From: Acidobacteriota bacterium
Lineage (GTDB): Bacteria; Acidobacteriota; Thermoanaerobaculia; Multivoradales; Multivoraceae
Direction: 5' to 3'
DNA: 45,217 bases
Assembly (NCBI GenBank): GCA_026708285.1
Contig: JAPOVF010000060.1
Span: 1-45,217 of the forward strand
The translations under genes and the position numbers were made by a program. The notes under the pieces are model-generated. The model worked only from the letters and a program-made list of their open reading frames with translations. It was not told where the DNA came from and did no database searches. Below are positions 1 to 8,527 of this stretch, one piece after another. Numbering within the stretch: the stretch's first letter is position 1; each line of letters begins with the position of its first letter.

Positions 1-1895
1 CAGGCCCTGTGTATCGTCGTCCGTCACGGTCACGCTCACCGACGACGACTCACCGCCATAGCCGCCGCCGCTCGCGCTGACGCTGATGCTCGTCCTCTCG
101 TCAGACGCATCAGCGTCCTGGACGCCCGTCACCGTCACGGTCTGCGACGTGCTGTAGTTCGCCGCGGTGAAGCTCAAGGACGCTGGACTCGCCGTCGCTG
201 CCCCTGTGTCCCCGCTCGACACACTCACCGTCACCGTGCTCGTCGGCTGCGTCGACAGCGTCACGCTGAAGGTGGCCGTACCGCCCTCGTTGACCTCCAC
301 GGACCGCGGGACAATCGGAGGCTCGTACATGTCATCGTCGTCTACCGTCACGCGCACCGACGCCGACACATTGCCGTAGTCGCCGCCGCTCGCGCTCAGA
401 TCGACGGTCGTGGCCTCGTCTTCCGCATCAGGATCCTCCACGCCCCTGACCGTCACCGTCTGCCACGTGCCGTAGTTAGCTGTGGAGAAGCTCAAGGACG
501 CCAGGCTCGCCGTCGCTTCGCCGGCTTCCTGACTCGACACGGACACCGTCACCGAGGCAGTCGGCTGCGTCGCCAACTTCACCTTGAAGGTGTTGGAACC
601 GCCCTCGGCGACCGCCACGCTCGCCTTGCTCAGCATCAGGCCCTGCGTGTCGTCGTCCGTCACACTCACACTCACCGACGCCGACACATTGCCGTAGTCG
701 CCGCCGCTTGCCCTCAGCCTGACAGTCGTGCTCTCGTCTGACGCATCGGCATCATCCACGCCCGTCACCGTCACCGTCTGCGGCGTACCGTAGTTGGTCG
801 TCCTGAAAGTGAGGCTCGACTTACTCACCGTCACCGCCCCGGTATCACCGCTCGCCACGCTCACCGTCACAGTGCCCGTCGGACGCGTCGCCAGCGCCAC
901 GGTGAAGCTGCCAGTGTCGGTTTCGTCGACAGTCAGCTCCGACGGGCTCACCAACAGGACAGGTATGTCAGGATCGGTCCTCATCACGGGCACCGACGCC
1001 GAGATACCGCCGTAGTCGCCGCCGCTAGCGCGCAGGTTGACGCTCGTGTTCTCGTCGGACGCGTCAGCGTCCCGTCCAACCGTCACCGTCACGGTCTGCG
1101 GCGTGCTGTAGCTGGTCGTCCTGAAGGTAAGGCTCGACGGACTCACCGTTGCCACCCCGGTGTCCCCGCTCGACACCCTCACCGTCACAGCGCCCGTCGG
1201 ACGCGTCGCCAGCGCCACGGTAAAGCTGCCGGTGTTACCCTCGTCGATCGTCAGCTTCGACGGGCTCACAATCAAACCCCGTTCGTCGTCATCATTCACC
1301 CTCACCTTGACTGACGCCGACTCACCGCCATAGCCGCCGCCGTTGGCCGCCACTTCAACCGTCGTGTTCTCGTCAGACGCGTCATCATCCTGGGCGCCCG
1401 TTACGTTCACCGTCTGCGGCGTGCTGTAGTTGGTCCGAGTGAAGGTCAGACTCGATTCAGTCACCCCTGCCACCTCGGTGTCCGCGCTCGACACGGACAC
1501 CGTCACCGTGCCGGTCGGCTGCGTCGCCAACGCCACCGTGAAAGGCGTACTGCCGCCCTCGACGACCGTCAGGCTCTGCGGTACCACAGGAGGCTCGTAA
1601 GAGTCGTCCACCGTCACGTTCACCGACGCCGACACGTTGTTGTAGCCGCCGCTACTCGCGCTCAGACGGACGGTCGTGCTGTCGTCCAGCCCGTCAACGT
1701 CCTTCACGCCCGTCACCGTCACCGTCTTGGCCGTGGTGTAGTTGGTCGCGGTGAAAGTCAGGCTTGCCGGACTCACCGTCGCCACCTTGGTGTCCCCACT
1801 CGACACCGTCACCGTCACCGTTCCGGTCGGCTGCATAGACGGCTGCACAGTGAACGTCCCACTGTCTCCCTCCGTAACCGTCAGATCCGGGCTCA
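1..1895 (-). repeat. Tandem ~300-318 bp coding repeats
   Basis: These are the DNA units behind the Calx-beta-like repeats. Two neighbouring units are almost identical around 881-900 and 1199-1218, spaced 318 bp (106 codons), whereas the others have diverged. This points to recent duplication or gene conversion of one unit inside the array. The repeats are in frame and coding. Confidence 0.8.
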
Positions 1896-2739
1896 CTGTC
1901 AGAACCGGCCGCTTCACTCTGATCGTGAACTCCAGCTCGGCCGCGTCGCCGGCCGCGGTGTTGTCATCAGCATCCGTCACCTTGTACGTGCACGTCGTCG
2001 GCCCCCACGCCGTCCTCGGTGTGCCGTTGAGCCGCCTCGTCGCCCGGTCAAACGTCACGCCCCCGGGCAGGTAGCACCCCGACAGCGCATATGACAGGGG
2101 CCCGTTGCCACCGGTCGCCGCCGGCAGCGTGACTGCATCGATCGCCTTGCCTCTCAGCCACTCCTGGTTCGGGATCGTCTTGTTCCCGAACGATGGCGCC
2201 GTGTCCGGCCCCACCTGGATCGTCCGGTTCGGCGTCGCCGCCCCGAAGGCGGTCCCCTGCGTCGACGTCGTGCGCATCGGCCTGCCGGTCGGCCTCTCGG
2301 TGACGACCGTCTTACGCGACATCTGCCACCGGAAAGCGTAGTTGCGTTTCGTCGTCGTCTGCGGCGCCGTGATCGTGAACTCGAAACTGCGCGACGCGTT
2401 CGGCGCCACGCTGCCCGTGACCGCCACGCCGTTGACGCCCCAGCCATGACCGATCGCTTTCAGTAAGTACGTGGTCCTCGTCGTCGTTCGGACCGAGCCG
2501 TGCGTCTGCGTGACGACTGACGACTCCCAGGTCGTCGTGCCGGTGTTCTTCATCTTCACCGTCACCGTCGCCGTGTCGCCCGGATGCATCGCCGACGGCA
2601 CCCCGGTGTACGACACGAACGCCGCGTTGTCCCCCGCACTCGCCGCGCCGGCCGTGAACGCAAGGGCGAGGAACAGCCCCGCCACCGTCACGCGACGGAG
2701 CCCGACACAGCCCGGTCCGCCCATTCTCGAAGTCATCAT
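1..2739 (-). CDS. Secreted Calx-beta-like tandem-repeat protein (3' end beyond window)
   Basis: An open frame of about 913 codons runs off the left edge, so the C-terminus is missing. The ATG at 2739 is preceded by GGAGG at a normal distance. Residues 1-35 form a signal peptide ending ASA. Residues about 36-145 look like an NBR1-type Ig-like domain (motif MKNTGTTTW), and about 165-260 like a putative-Ig (He_PIG) cadherin-like domain (PLSYALSG, LNGTP). After that come six complete Calx-beta-like repeats of about 100 residues plus the start of a seventh. Each has TVxEG near its start, SLTFT-NY in the middle, TVTVTGVxDxDxxDExTTV later, and ends VTVDD or VTDDD. The family is extracellular or surface-bound and used for adhesion or Ca2+-dependent rigidity; that role here is inference. 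No sorting signal is visible because the C-terminus is absent. Confidence 0.85.
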   Translation of the reverse strand, partial: MMTSRMGGPGCVGLRRVTVAGLFLALAFTAGAASAGDNAAFVSYTGVPSAMHPGDTATVTVKMKNTGTTTWESSVVTQTHGSVRTTTRTTYLLKAIGHGWGVNGVAVTGSVAPNASRSFEFTITAPQTTTKRNYAFRWQMSRKTVVTERPTGRPMRTTSTQGTAFGAATPNRTIQVGPDTAPSFGNKTIPNQEWLRGKAIDAVTLPAATGGNGPLSYALSGCYLPGGVTFDRATRRLNGTPRTAWGPTTCTYKVTDADDNTAAGDAAELEFTIRVKRPVLTVSPDLTVTEGDSGTFTVQPSMQPTGTVTVTVSSGDTKVATVSPASLTFTATNYTTAKTVTVTGVKDVDGLDDSTTVRLSASSGGYNNVSASVNVTVDDSYEPPVVPQSLTVVEGGSTPFTVALATQPTGTVTVSVSSADTEVAGVTESSLTFTRTNYSTPQTVNVTGAQDDDASDENTTVEVAANGGGYGGESASVKVRVNDDDERGLIVSPSKLTIDEGNTGSFTVALATRPTGAVTVRVSSGDTGVATVSPSSLTFRTTSYSTPQTVTVTVGRDADASDENTSVNLRASGGDYGGISASVPVMRTDPDIPVLLVSPSELTVDETDTGSFTVALATRPTGTVTVSVASGDTGAVTVSKSSLTFRTTNYGTPQTVTVTGVDDADASDESTTVRLRASGGDYGNVSASVSVSVTDDDTQGLMLSKASVAVAEGGSNTFKVKLATQPTASVTVSVSSQEAGEATASLASLSFSTANYGTWQTVTVRGVEDPDAEDEATTVDLSASGGDYGNVSASVRVTVDDDDMYEPPIVPRSVEVNEGGTATFSVTLSTQPTSTVTVSVSSGDTGAATASPASLSFTAANYSTSQTVTVTGVQDADASDERTSISVSASGGGYGGESSSVSVTVTDDDTQGL

Positions 2740-2803
2740 GCGCCCCTCCAAGTCCTGGATGCGGACCGGATGCTGCAGCCCCGGATCGAGGAAGCGCAAC
2801 GCG

Positions 2804-2824
2804 CAAACGCACCCCTACAAATGC
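2804..2824. promoter_or_regulatory. 21-bp upstream motif shared with the propeller gene
   Basis: The plus-strand pattern CAAAnnCACCCCTnnAAATGC occurs here, 65-85 bp upstream of the repeat-protein ATG, and again at 7798-7818 upstream of the first propeller gene. All 17 fixed positions match between the two sites. It may be a binding site or conserved promoter part; no regulator is assigned. Confidence 0.4.
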
Positions 2825-2837
2825 AGGAGTGCATTTG
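2818..2837. promoter_or_regulatory. Perfect 8-bp palindrome upstream of repeat protein
   Basis: CAAATGCA and TGCATTTG arms are separated by GGAG. The palindrome overlaps the shared 21-bp motif and lies about 80 bp upstream of the ATG at 2739. The position and symmetry suit an operator for a dimeric regulator. A hairpin in the 5' leader is the alternative. Confidence 0.4.
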
Positions 2838-2915
2838 GCGGGCTGCGAAGGCAGCGCCCCGTCCAGGCCGCCGCGTGGACGCTCGGCCCCAGGGCCGGCC
2901 GGGCGCTCGAAGGTG

Positions 2916-5900
2916 CTAAGGCCCCGCGTCTCCGCAGGGCAGGGAGAAGGCCTCAGTATCAACGATCGCCGGCGCCGGCCGGCCCGGCTCGTTCTCGTAC
3001 GACCGCGACTCGCCGGTCACCGTGTCGGTGACCACGATCCCGTATCCCAGATCGGTCGTCGCGGCGCCCAGCACCCACATGCGCCCGTTGATCCCGCAGC
3101 CGTCCAGCACCTTGATCAGGATCTCCCAGTTCTCGGCGCCGAAGAACCGGAACAACCCCGAGTCGTTGGTACCCGCGTACACGACCCTCCCAGACCCTGA
3201 CTCGCCGTTCGCGCTCCACCAGTTTGCCTTCACCTCGAAGCGCGAGTCCTGAAGGCAGAGCGTTTCCGCATCGAAACGGCAGAAACCGGCGGGCACCGCC
3301 GCCTCCACCAGCACTGTCCGCGTCGCCGAGTCCGAGGTCGAGCCGTTGCTGACGGTCAGCGTCACGTCGTGGAACCCGGGCGTGGACCAAGCATGCGTCG
3401 GGGACTTCAGATCCGACGTGGTTCCGTCACCGAAGCTCCAGTGCCGCTCCGTCACGTCGCCGGTGCTCGTGTCCGTGAACCTGATCTCCTCTCCGATTCC
3501 TACACGGCAGGGATCATCAGAGCAGTCCACGCTAGAGGTGAAGGACGCCTCGGGCGGCACCCGTGGCGGCGCGGGCGGGGCGCGCGGCGTCGCCCTCGCT
3601 GTTTCTTCCGGGCCCGCGCCCGACGCCGTCACGAAGCGCACGGCAAACGTGTACTTCGTACCGTTCTTGAGGCCCGTCACCTTGTACGCCCTGGCGGAAG
3701 CTGCCAGGCCCGTCCACGTGTCGACCGCGTCATCGAACGGCAGGTCGGCCGTAGCCTTCCAACGAGCCTGCATCCTGGTCACCGCCTCGGCAGCCCACAT
3801 GTCCCAGCGCAATCGGACCTCGGTATCGCCGGCAGTGGCGGTTAGGCCCTCTAGCCCCGGACCCGAGGACACGCGATTGCTTCTCGGAGAAAACCCGCGC
3901 TCGTTGTAGGCATAGACCCGCACACCGCCAAACCCAGGAGCTAGAAACCCGCTAGAGATGAGGACCGACTCAGTGTCCGGAGGAACAGTCACAAGCCTCC
4001 TCCCACCCGCTTGCACTTCAAAGCCGAGTTCGTCGCGCGAGTTGTCCTCCCAACTCACGCGTGCCCAATGACCTTCTTCATCTTCGGGAGCCCAGGAGAG
4101 GCTCGAAGGCGCCTGCGGCCCAGTGCCGCGCCCCCCCAGAGTCAGATAGGCCCAGGAGGGCACACTACCGCCGTCCCTGTTTGCAGCAGTGACTTCAAAC
4201 GTGTAGCGGCCACCGCGGGCAAGACCCTCGATCTCCACCCACTCGGTCTCCGTACGAACGGTATGGGACCAGCCCCTAAGGCGCGCCTCGACATGATAGT
4301 AGTCACTCTCCGCGTTGCCGGTCCAGGTGACGCGCGCTGTCGTCGGTGCGATGGCTGATACAGCGACATCCGTGACCGCTGCCGGCGCGAGCGGATGCGT
4401 CCAGCGGAATGTCACCGCTTCGCTGCCCTCGGAGTAGGCGGACAAGTTACTCGCGAACACCCTGGCTTGGTACTCGCGCTCCTGGGGCCTTCTGAACGGA
4501 ACCAAGGCACTCGTCGTGTCTGCCCATGCCCACTTTCGCGCGACCGGTTCGCCGTCCTCCAGAATGAGCACCACGAATCCTCTTTCATTGTCTGAGTTGT
4601 CGGTCCAGTGGATCTCTGCCGCGTTACTGAGCGCGGTGACCGAGACGTCCGACGGCGCCTCGAGTTCGTCGGGGATGGCGAGACCGACCCAATGGCTGTT
4701 GAAAGACTGCTCCTCGCCCTTCGTCGCGCGTACGTCGAACAGGTAGACCGTGCCCGGTTCCCTGTATTCGAGCCGTGTGGCCGCCTCGGTGCTGCCTTCG
4801 ACCCGGAACTCGGTGGCCGTACCGTGCCACTCGGTGGCCAGGTTCCCCCCCTGATACCACACTACGTACCCGTCCGCATCCGACGTATTCCCCTTCCAGG
4901 TAAGGCGTGCCGACTCGCCCTCGAGCCGGACCCGAAGGTCGCTCGGCGGCAGCGGAACGCCCTCCACCGACCGGAGATAGTCGCTGTACCGCACGCCCAG
5001 GTGGACCGTCTGGTGCAGGGTCCGCTCGTTGTCCTGCTCGTCGGCGATGCCGGCCACCACGCCGTAGGGCCTGATCCGGGGTGTGGAGTAGAAGGGCTCC
5101 CTCTGGCCCTGGGTGCTCATCACCGTGCCGAGACTCGGCATGACATCGAAGTTCACATGGCCAAAGGCGTACGGCGTGACCGTCTTATCCGCGTAGAGTC
5201 TGACGCCGGCCGGTTCGTGGTGCGCGCCTAAACCGTGGGCGACCTCGTGAGCGAACGTGGCCGCGTAGTCGCAGCGCGTCGACGTCCAGCCGGTGGCCAC
5301 CGAGAAGGACTGCCGCGCAGTATCGCCCTCAAGCAACTGACCAGATGCGCCGCAAGAGCCGAGAAGTTGCGGACCTTCGCCTGTGAAGAGGTGCACAACG
5401 TCGGCCAGGTGCTCATGACGCAAGTGCCACAGGTTCCCACTGTACAAGGGCTGCAGCTGCAGGTTCGGCACACGCAGGTCTCTTCCCAACCGATCGAGAG
5501 CGGCGGACGCCTGCGCGACGTGCACGATGTGCGGCTCGACCGGGAGATTGTTGTTCCGAAACACCATCTTCAGGTAGTCGCCGGCGTGACGGATCGCCGC
5601 CAGAGCGCCACCGCGATCTGCCCAGTTCTCGGCCGCCGTGGCCGTGTACGCCACCAGGATGTCCAGCCGGTCGTGGCTCTGCGGATTGCTCACGCGCTCA
5701 GGGAGATCCGCTGCGAGAGCCCTCGCTGCGACGTGGACAGCCCCATCATGGAGATGCTCCGCACCCGCCTCCACTCCGCAGAACGGCACGGGACTGTCCG
5801 GCTGCGGGCCGACGACCGGCACCATGCCGCCACGGCCGTCCTGCTCCGCGTGGATCTGGTACACGCCGCCGCCCGCCGCCCCGAACCGACCGACCAGACG

Positions 5901-6281
5901 GCCGCCCTCCACCGTCAGCACCACCGTGTCGTACCCCGCCTCCGGCTGACCGCCTGACCACATCAGGTCGCCGCCGCCACGGTCCTCGAACACGCTCCGT
6001 TCCGCCGACAGGACGCTGCCGTCGGACGTCGACACTTCCAACCGCGCCGGCGCGCTGCGCAGCAAGTCCAGGTCCACCTGCACGGCTGTCGGCACCGGCC
6101 CGATCGAAGGACCCGGGTCGTCCACCGACGCCGCTTCTGCGACGCCTGACACCAGACTCAGGAGTTGCTGCGCCTGGGCCGTTGGAACTGACGCCACCAA
6201 CGCCACTACCGCCAAGGCGAACGGCAGTGCCGCGCGGCGGCATTCTGCGAGCACTCCCGAAGTAGCAGATACGTCCCTCAC
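2916..6281 (-). CDS. Secreted metzincin zinc protease with FN3 and PKD domains
   Basis: About 1121 residues. I chose GTG at 6281: GGAG lies 6 nt upstream and it opens a signal peptide ending VPTAQA. The frame is open back to 6545, but that part overlaps the upstream propeller gene and reads like non-coding sequence. The zinc site HEVAHGLGAHH is at about residues 345-355, with a Met-turn (VMST) at about 388, as in reprolysin-like metzincins. Several fibronectin type III domains follow (motifs ATRVTWTGN, YTFEVTAANR, LRWDMW). Then comes one PKD domain (WSFGDG, VTLTVSNG). The last ~125 residues form a Cys-containing domain (FCRFDAETLCL, LDGCGINGRMW) that I associate with exoproteins of acidobacterial type. 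Expected role: extracellular proteolysis. The propeller gene ends 127 bp upstream on the same strand. Confidence 0.85.
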   Translation of the reverse strand: MRDVSATSGVLAECRRAALPFALAVVALVASVPTAQAQQLLSLVSGVAEAASVDDPGPSIGPVPTAVQVDLDLLRSAPARLEVSTSDGSVLSAERSVFEDRGGGDLMWSGGQPEAGYDTVVLTVEGGRLVGRFGAAGGGVYQIHAEQDGRGGMVPVVGPQPDSPVPFCGVEAGAEHLHDGAVHVAARALAADLPERVSNPQSHDRLDILVAYTATAAENWADRGGALAAIRHAGDYLKMVFRNNNLPVEPHIVHVAQASAALDRLGRDLRVPNLQLQPLYSGNLWHLRHEHLADVVHLFTGEGPQLLGSCGASGQLLEGDTARQSFSVATGWTSTRCDYAATFAHEVAHGLGAHHEPAGVRLYADKTVTPYAFGHVNFDVMPSLGTVMSTQGQREPFYSTPRIRPYGVVAGIADEQDNERTLHQTVHLGVRYSDYLRSVEGVPLPPSDLRVRLEGESARLTWKGNTSDADGYVVWYQGGNLATEWHGTATEFRVEGSTEAATRLEYREPGTVYLFDVRATKGEEQSFNSHWVGLAIPDELEAPSDVSVTALSNAAEIHWTDNSDNERGFVVLILEDGEPVARKWAWADTTSALVPFRRPQEREYQARVFASNLSAYSEGSEAVTFRWTHPLAPAAVTDVAVSAIAPTTARVTWTGNAESDYYHVEARLRGWSHTVRTETEWVEIEGLARGGRYTFEVTAANRDGGSVPSWAYLTLGGRGTGPQAPSSLSWAPEDEEGHWARVSWEDNSRDELGFEVQAGGRRLVTVPPDTESVLISSGFLAPGFGGVRVYAYNERGFSPRSNRVSSGPGLEGLTATAGDTEVRLRWDMWAAEAVTRMQARWKATADLPFDDAVDTWTGLAASARAYKVTGLKNGTKYTFAVRFVTASGAGPEETARATPRAPPAPPRVPPEASFTSSVDCSDDPCRVGIGEEIRFTDTSTGDVTERHWSFGDGTTSDLKSPTHAWSTPGFHDVTLTVSNGSTSDSATRTVLVEAAVPAGFCRFDAETLCLQDSRFEVKANWWSANGESGSGRVVYAGTNDSGLFRFFGAENWEILIKVLDGCGINGRMWVLGAATTDLGYGIVVTDTVTGESRSYENEPGRPAPAIVDTEAFSLPCGDAGP

Positions 6282-6408
6282 GTCACGCTCCGCGTCCACG
6301 ACTCGCGACTCCGAACACCTCAAGGCCCAGCGCCGCCGCCACGGGACAGGTAGAGGGACTCCGCCCGGTGGGGCTGCCGCAGGTACTCTAGCGCGGTAAC
6401 AAACCAGT

Positions 6409-7740
6409 TCAGCCGGGATTGGTTCCGCCTGACCTGGTGGTCGATTCTGAGCGTTGAATGCAGAGGAGCCTGCTCTGCATCCGCAGCAGCAAACAACCGG
6501 CACCGACGGCAAGCGATGCGTTGCTGATTCGGCCATTCGGGACATTCTCCGCCAGAAGTTTGAACTCTCTCCCAGCCTCGACTACTGCTACGCCGCGGCG
6601 TGCGACCGCATAGACCCGACCGGCTCCTCCTACAAGCGAGGACTGGTACTTGCCGTTCGCAGGAAGCCTCCGGCGCCAGTGGAGACGCCCGGTGTGCCCA
6701 TCGTAAGCACTCATGGTCCTGTTGTCGGTGACGGTGTAGAGAATGCCATCCATCAGCAGCGGGGAACTGGTTTCGGGCACCGCGCGCTCATCGCCCCATA
6801 GCAGCCGCGGTTTGCTGCTCGGTTCCGACGCGACGAAGCTGAACGCCTGAGTGGACTTGACGGCGTGGGCACCGCCCGAAACGACCAGAAGGTCATTCTC
6901 GAAGACGGGACTGGACGCCAACTGGTTGATCGCCCAACCGCCGTCCGTGTACTCGTATGACCAGAGGATCTCGCCTGTCTGTGGATCGTACTCGCGGAGG
7001 ATCCAGGAGTAGGCGACGATCAGCCGTTCCCCGCCTCCGCTCTTGACGATGAGAGGTGTTGTGTACGTGCAGCACGGCCCTTCCTGGCCGGTCCACTCGT
7101 GCTGCCATCGAAGCGCGCCGTTGTCACGGTCAAAGGCGGCAATCCACCCTACGTGAGAAGGTCTCTGCCCATAACCCCACTCGCGGTCTTGCAGGACCAC
7201 AACGACATCCGTCGCGAGTACCGGAGAACTCGCCGCGCCGTAGCGCGAAGTGGCAGCGTAGTCCGAGTCCACTTCAACCAGCCAGTCGACATCTCCCGTG
7301 TGGAGTACGCGAGCCAGATGGGCACCGAAGTAGGTGTACACGCCATGTCGGTCGGCAGCCGGCGTCGGACTAGAGAACGTGTTTTCCCAGTGCTTCGGCT
7401 CTGCGTCAGTCGTTACGATTCGCTTCTCCCACCTCAGCCCGCCTTCTTCACCGTCAATGGCCAGGAGCCATCTGGAGAATCGCTTGGGTTCCTTGCCCGG
7501 GTTCTCTCGTCGCGCCTCCGTGAGGTAGACGGTGCCGAGAGCGACAATCGGGGATGAGTTGCCCAGTCCCTGAAGCGCGACCGCCCAGCGAGTGTCCGCC
7601 TCCGTATCCGACCATTCAACGGGAAGATCGGAGGCGATCGAAACGCCAAGCCCTCCCGGCCCACGCCACTGTGGCCAGTCGAGATCTCCTTCCGGGACGC
7701 AGCCGAGAACCAGCACGGCGACCGCGATGACTCGCTTCAT
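6409..7740 (-). CDS. PQQ-type beta-propeller lipoprotein, copy 1
   Basis: 443 residues from the ATG at 7740. The N-terminus MKRVIAVAVLVLGC looks like a lipoprotein signal with Cys14, although Leu at -2 is not ideal. Then follows the typical start of BamB-like PQQ_2 propellers (DWPQWRGPGGLG) and repeated blades with AFDRDNGALRW, YDPQTGEILW and SAYDGHTGRLHW. Proteins of this class are exported scaffolds; quinone binding is often not retained, so enzymatic activity is uncertain. A close paralogue lies at 17364-18680. The gene sits between the LuxR-type regulator and the metzincin protease, all on the minus strand. A 165-bp leader separates it from the regulator and carries the shared 21-bp motif. 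Confidence 0.85.
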   Translation of the reverse strand: MKRVIAVAVLVLGCVPEGDLDWPQWRGPGGLGVSIASDLPVEWSDTEADTRWAVALQGLGNSSPIVALGTVYLTEARRENPGKEPKRFSRWLLAIDGEEGGLRWEKRIVTTDAEPKHWENTFSSPTPAADRHGVYTYFGAHLARVLHTGDVDWLVEVDSDYAATSRYGAASSPVLATDVVVVLQDREWGYGQRPSHVGWIAAFDRDNGALRWQHEWTGQEGPCCTYTTPLIVKSGGGERLIVAYSWILREYDPQTGEILWSYEYTDGGWAINQLASSPVFENDLLVVSGGAHAVKSTQAFSFVASEPSSKPRLLWGDERAVPETSSPLLMDGILYTVTDNRTMSAYDGHTGRLHWRRRLPANGKYQSSLVGGAGRVYAVARRGVAVVEAGREFKLLAENVPNGRISNASLAVGAGCLLLRMQSRLLCIQRSESTTRSGGTNPG

Positions 7741-7797
7741 CGGATCGCGATGTTGAGTGCTTCAGAGCAACATACGCAACCTGCAAATGTACCTGTT

Positions 7798-7818
7798 CAA
7801 ATACACCCCTGTAAATGC
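7798..7818. promoter_or_regulatory. Second copy of the 21-bp upstream motif
   Basis: CAAAnnCACCCCTnnAAATGC on the plus strand, 58-78 bp upstream of the propeller ATG at 7740. On the minus strand the leader shows three ATTT-CAGG-like steps in direct order (CATTTACAGG, TATTTGAACAGG, CATTTGCAGG). In the second propeller copy only a degraded version of the last step remains near 18717. Confidence 0.4.
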
Positions 7819-7905
7819 AGTGTGTTGCCCGGCACGGCGTAGTAGGACCGGTCCCAAACCAAAGGCTGGAGGCACGAGTTGCACCACAACCCGCGCTCGC
7901 CAGCC

Positions 7906-8514
7906 TTACTCCCATTGCGCGATCGGCAAATGGGAACTCGTTAGCACCAGACGAACAAGATCCGCCTGCCTCCGACAGTAGGTCTTCTCGAGCGCCCGCT
8001 GTACGAGCCATCGGACAGTGACGAGCTTTCGGTCCGTATCTTCTGCGATCTTCTGCGTCGTCATCCCCTCGGCCAGCGCAACAGCAACACGGCTCTCGGC
8101 GCGGGTCAGCCGAAGAGACTGGGCAACTTGCTCCGGGCTCAACCGAGTGGCATGCCAAGGGTCTACCATGACTACAACTGCTGCCACGTCGGCGTCACCA
8201 GTCGCGACCCTCTTCACGTACACGGTCAGGGGCCGCTGGTCGGGCCAAGCGCCGAGCGATTGCCGATTACTCGTGCCGCAATTGTCCTCACCGCCGAGGG
8301 CCACCTCCAGGAGGTCCTCCAGAACTTCCACATCCTCGGGCCGTTGAGCCACAAGTCGCCCGTCGTCGGCTCGGAGAGCGCTGTCCCCATCCAGAATCTC
8401 ACGGGCGCGGTCGTTCGACTCCACGATGGCACCGCTGCTGTCAATGCTGATCAAGCCGACCTGGCGCTGATCGACGAGAGCCGCCTCTGCGAAACTCGAT
8501 TGCGGGGCAGGCAT
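7906..8514 (-). CDS. PAS-like / LuxR-type HTH transcriptional regulator
   Basis: 202 residues from the ATG at 8514. The frame stays open upstream to 8838, but that part overlaps the M56 protease gene and has no domain character. Residues about 15-70 (VGLISIDSSGAIVESNDRA, DGRLVAQRP) match the single PAS-like module found in short PAS-LuxR regulators. The C-terminus (LTRAESRVAVALAEGMTTQKIA, VRWLVQRALEKT, RRQADLVRLVL) is a LuxR/GerE helix-turn-helix. There is no phosphoreceiver domain, so a small ligand or redox cue is more likely than a histidine kinase. The start lies 13 bp after the M56 stop, so the gene probably belongs to the blaI-M56 operon. The propeller gene downstream is a plausible target, by position only. 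Confidence 0.8.
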   Translation of the reverse strand: MPAPQSSFAEAALVDQRQVGLISIDSSGAIVESNDRAREILDGDSALRADDGRLVAQRPEDVEVLEDLLEVALGGEDNCGTSNRQSLGAWPDQRPLTVYVKRVATGDADVAAVVVMVDPWHATRLSPEQVAQSLRLTRAESRVAVALAEGMTTQKIAEDTDRKLVTVRWLVQRALEKTYCRRQADLVRLVLTSSHLPIAQWE

Positions 8515-8527
8515 AGGTCCGAACGGA

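Noticed and set aside
1..1895. CRISPR-like periodic repeats
   Set aside because: The ~300-bp period is in frame and encodes Calx-beta-like domains; there are no short identical repeats with unique spacers.
6282..6545. N-terminal extension of the metzincin protease frame
   Set aside because: It overlaps the propeller gene, has no conserved motif, and a GTG with a good ribosome site sits directly before the signal peptide.
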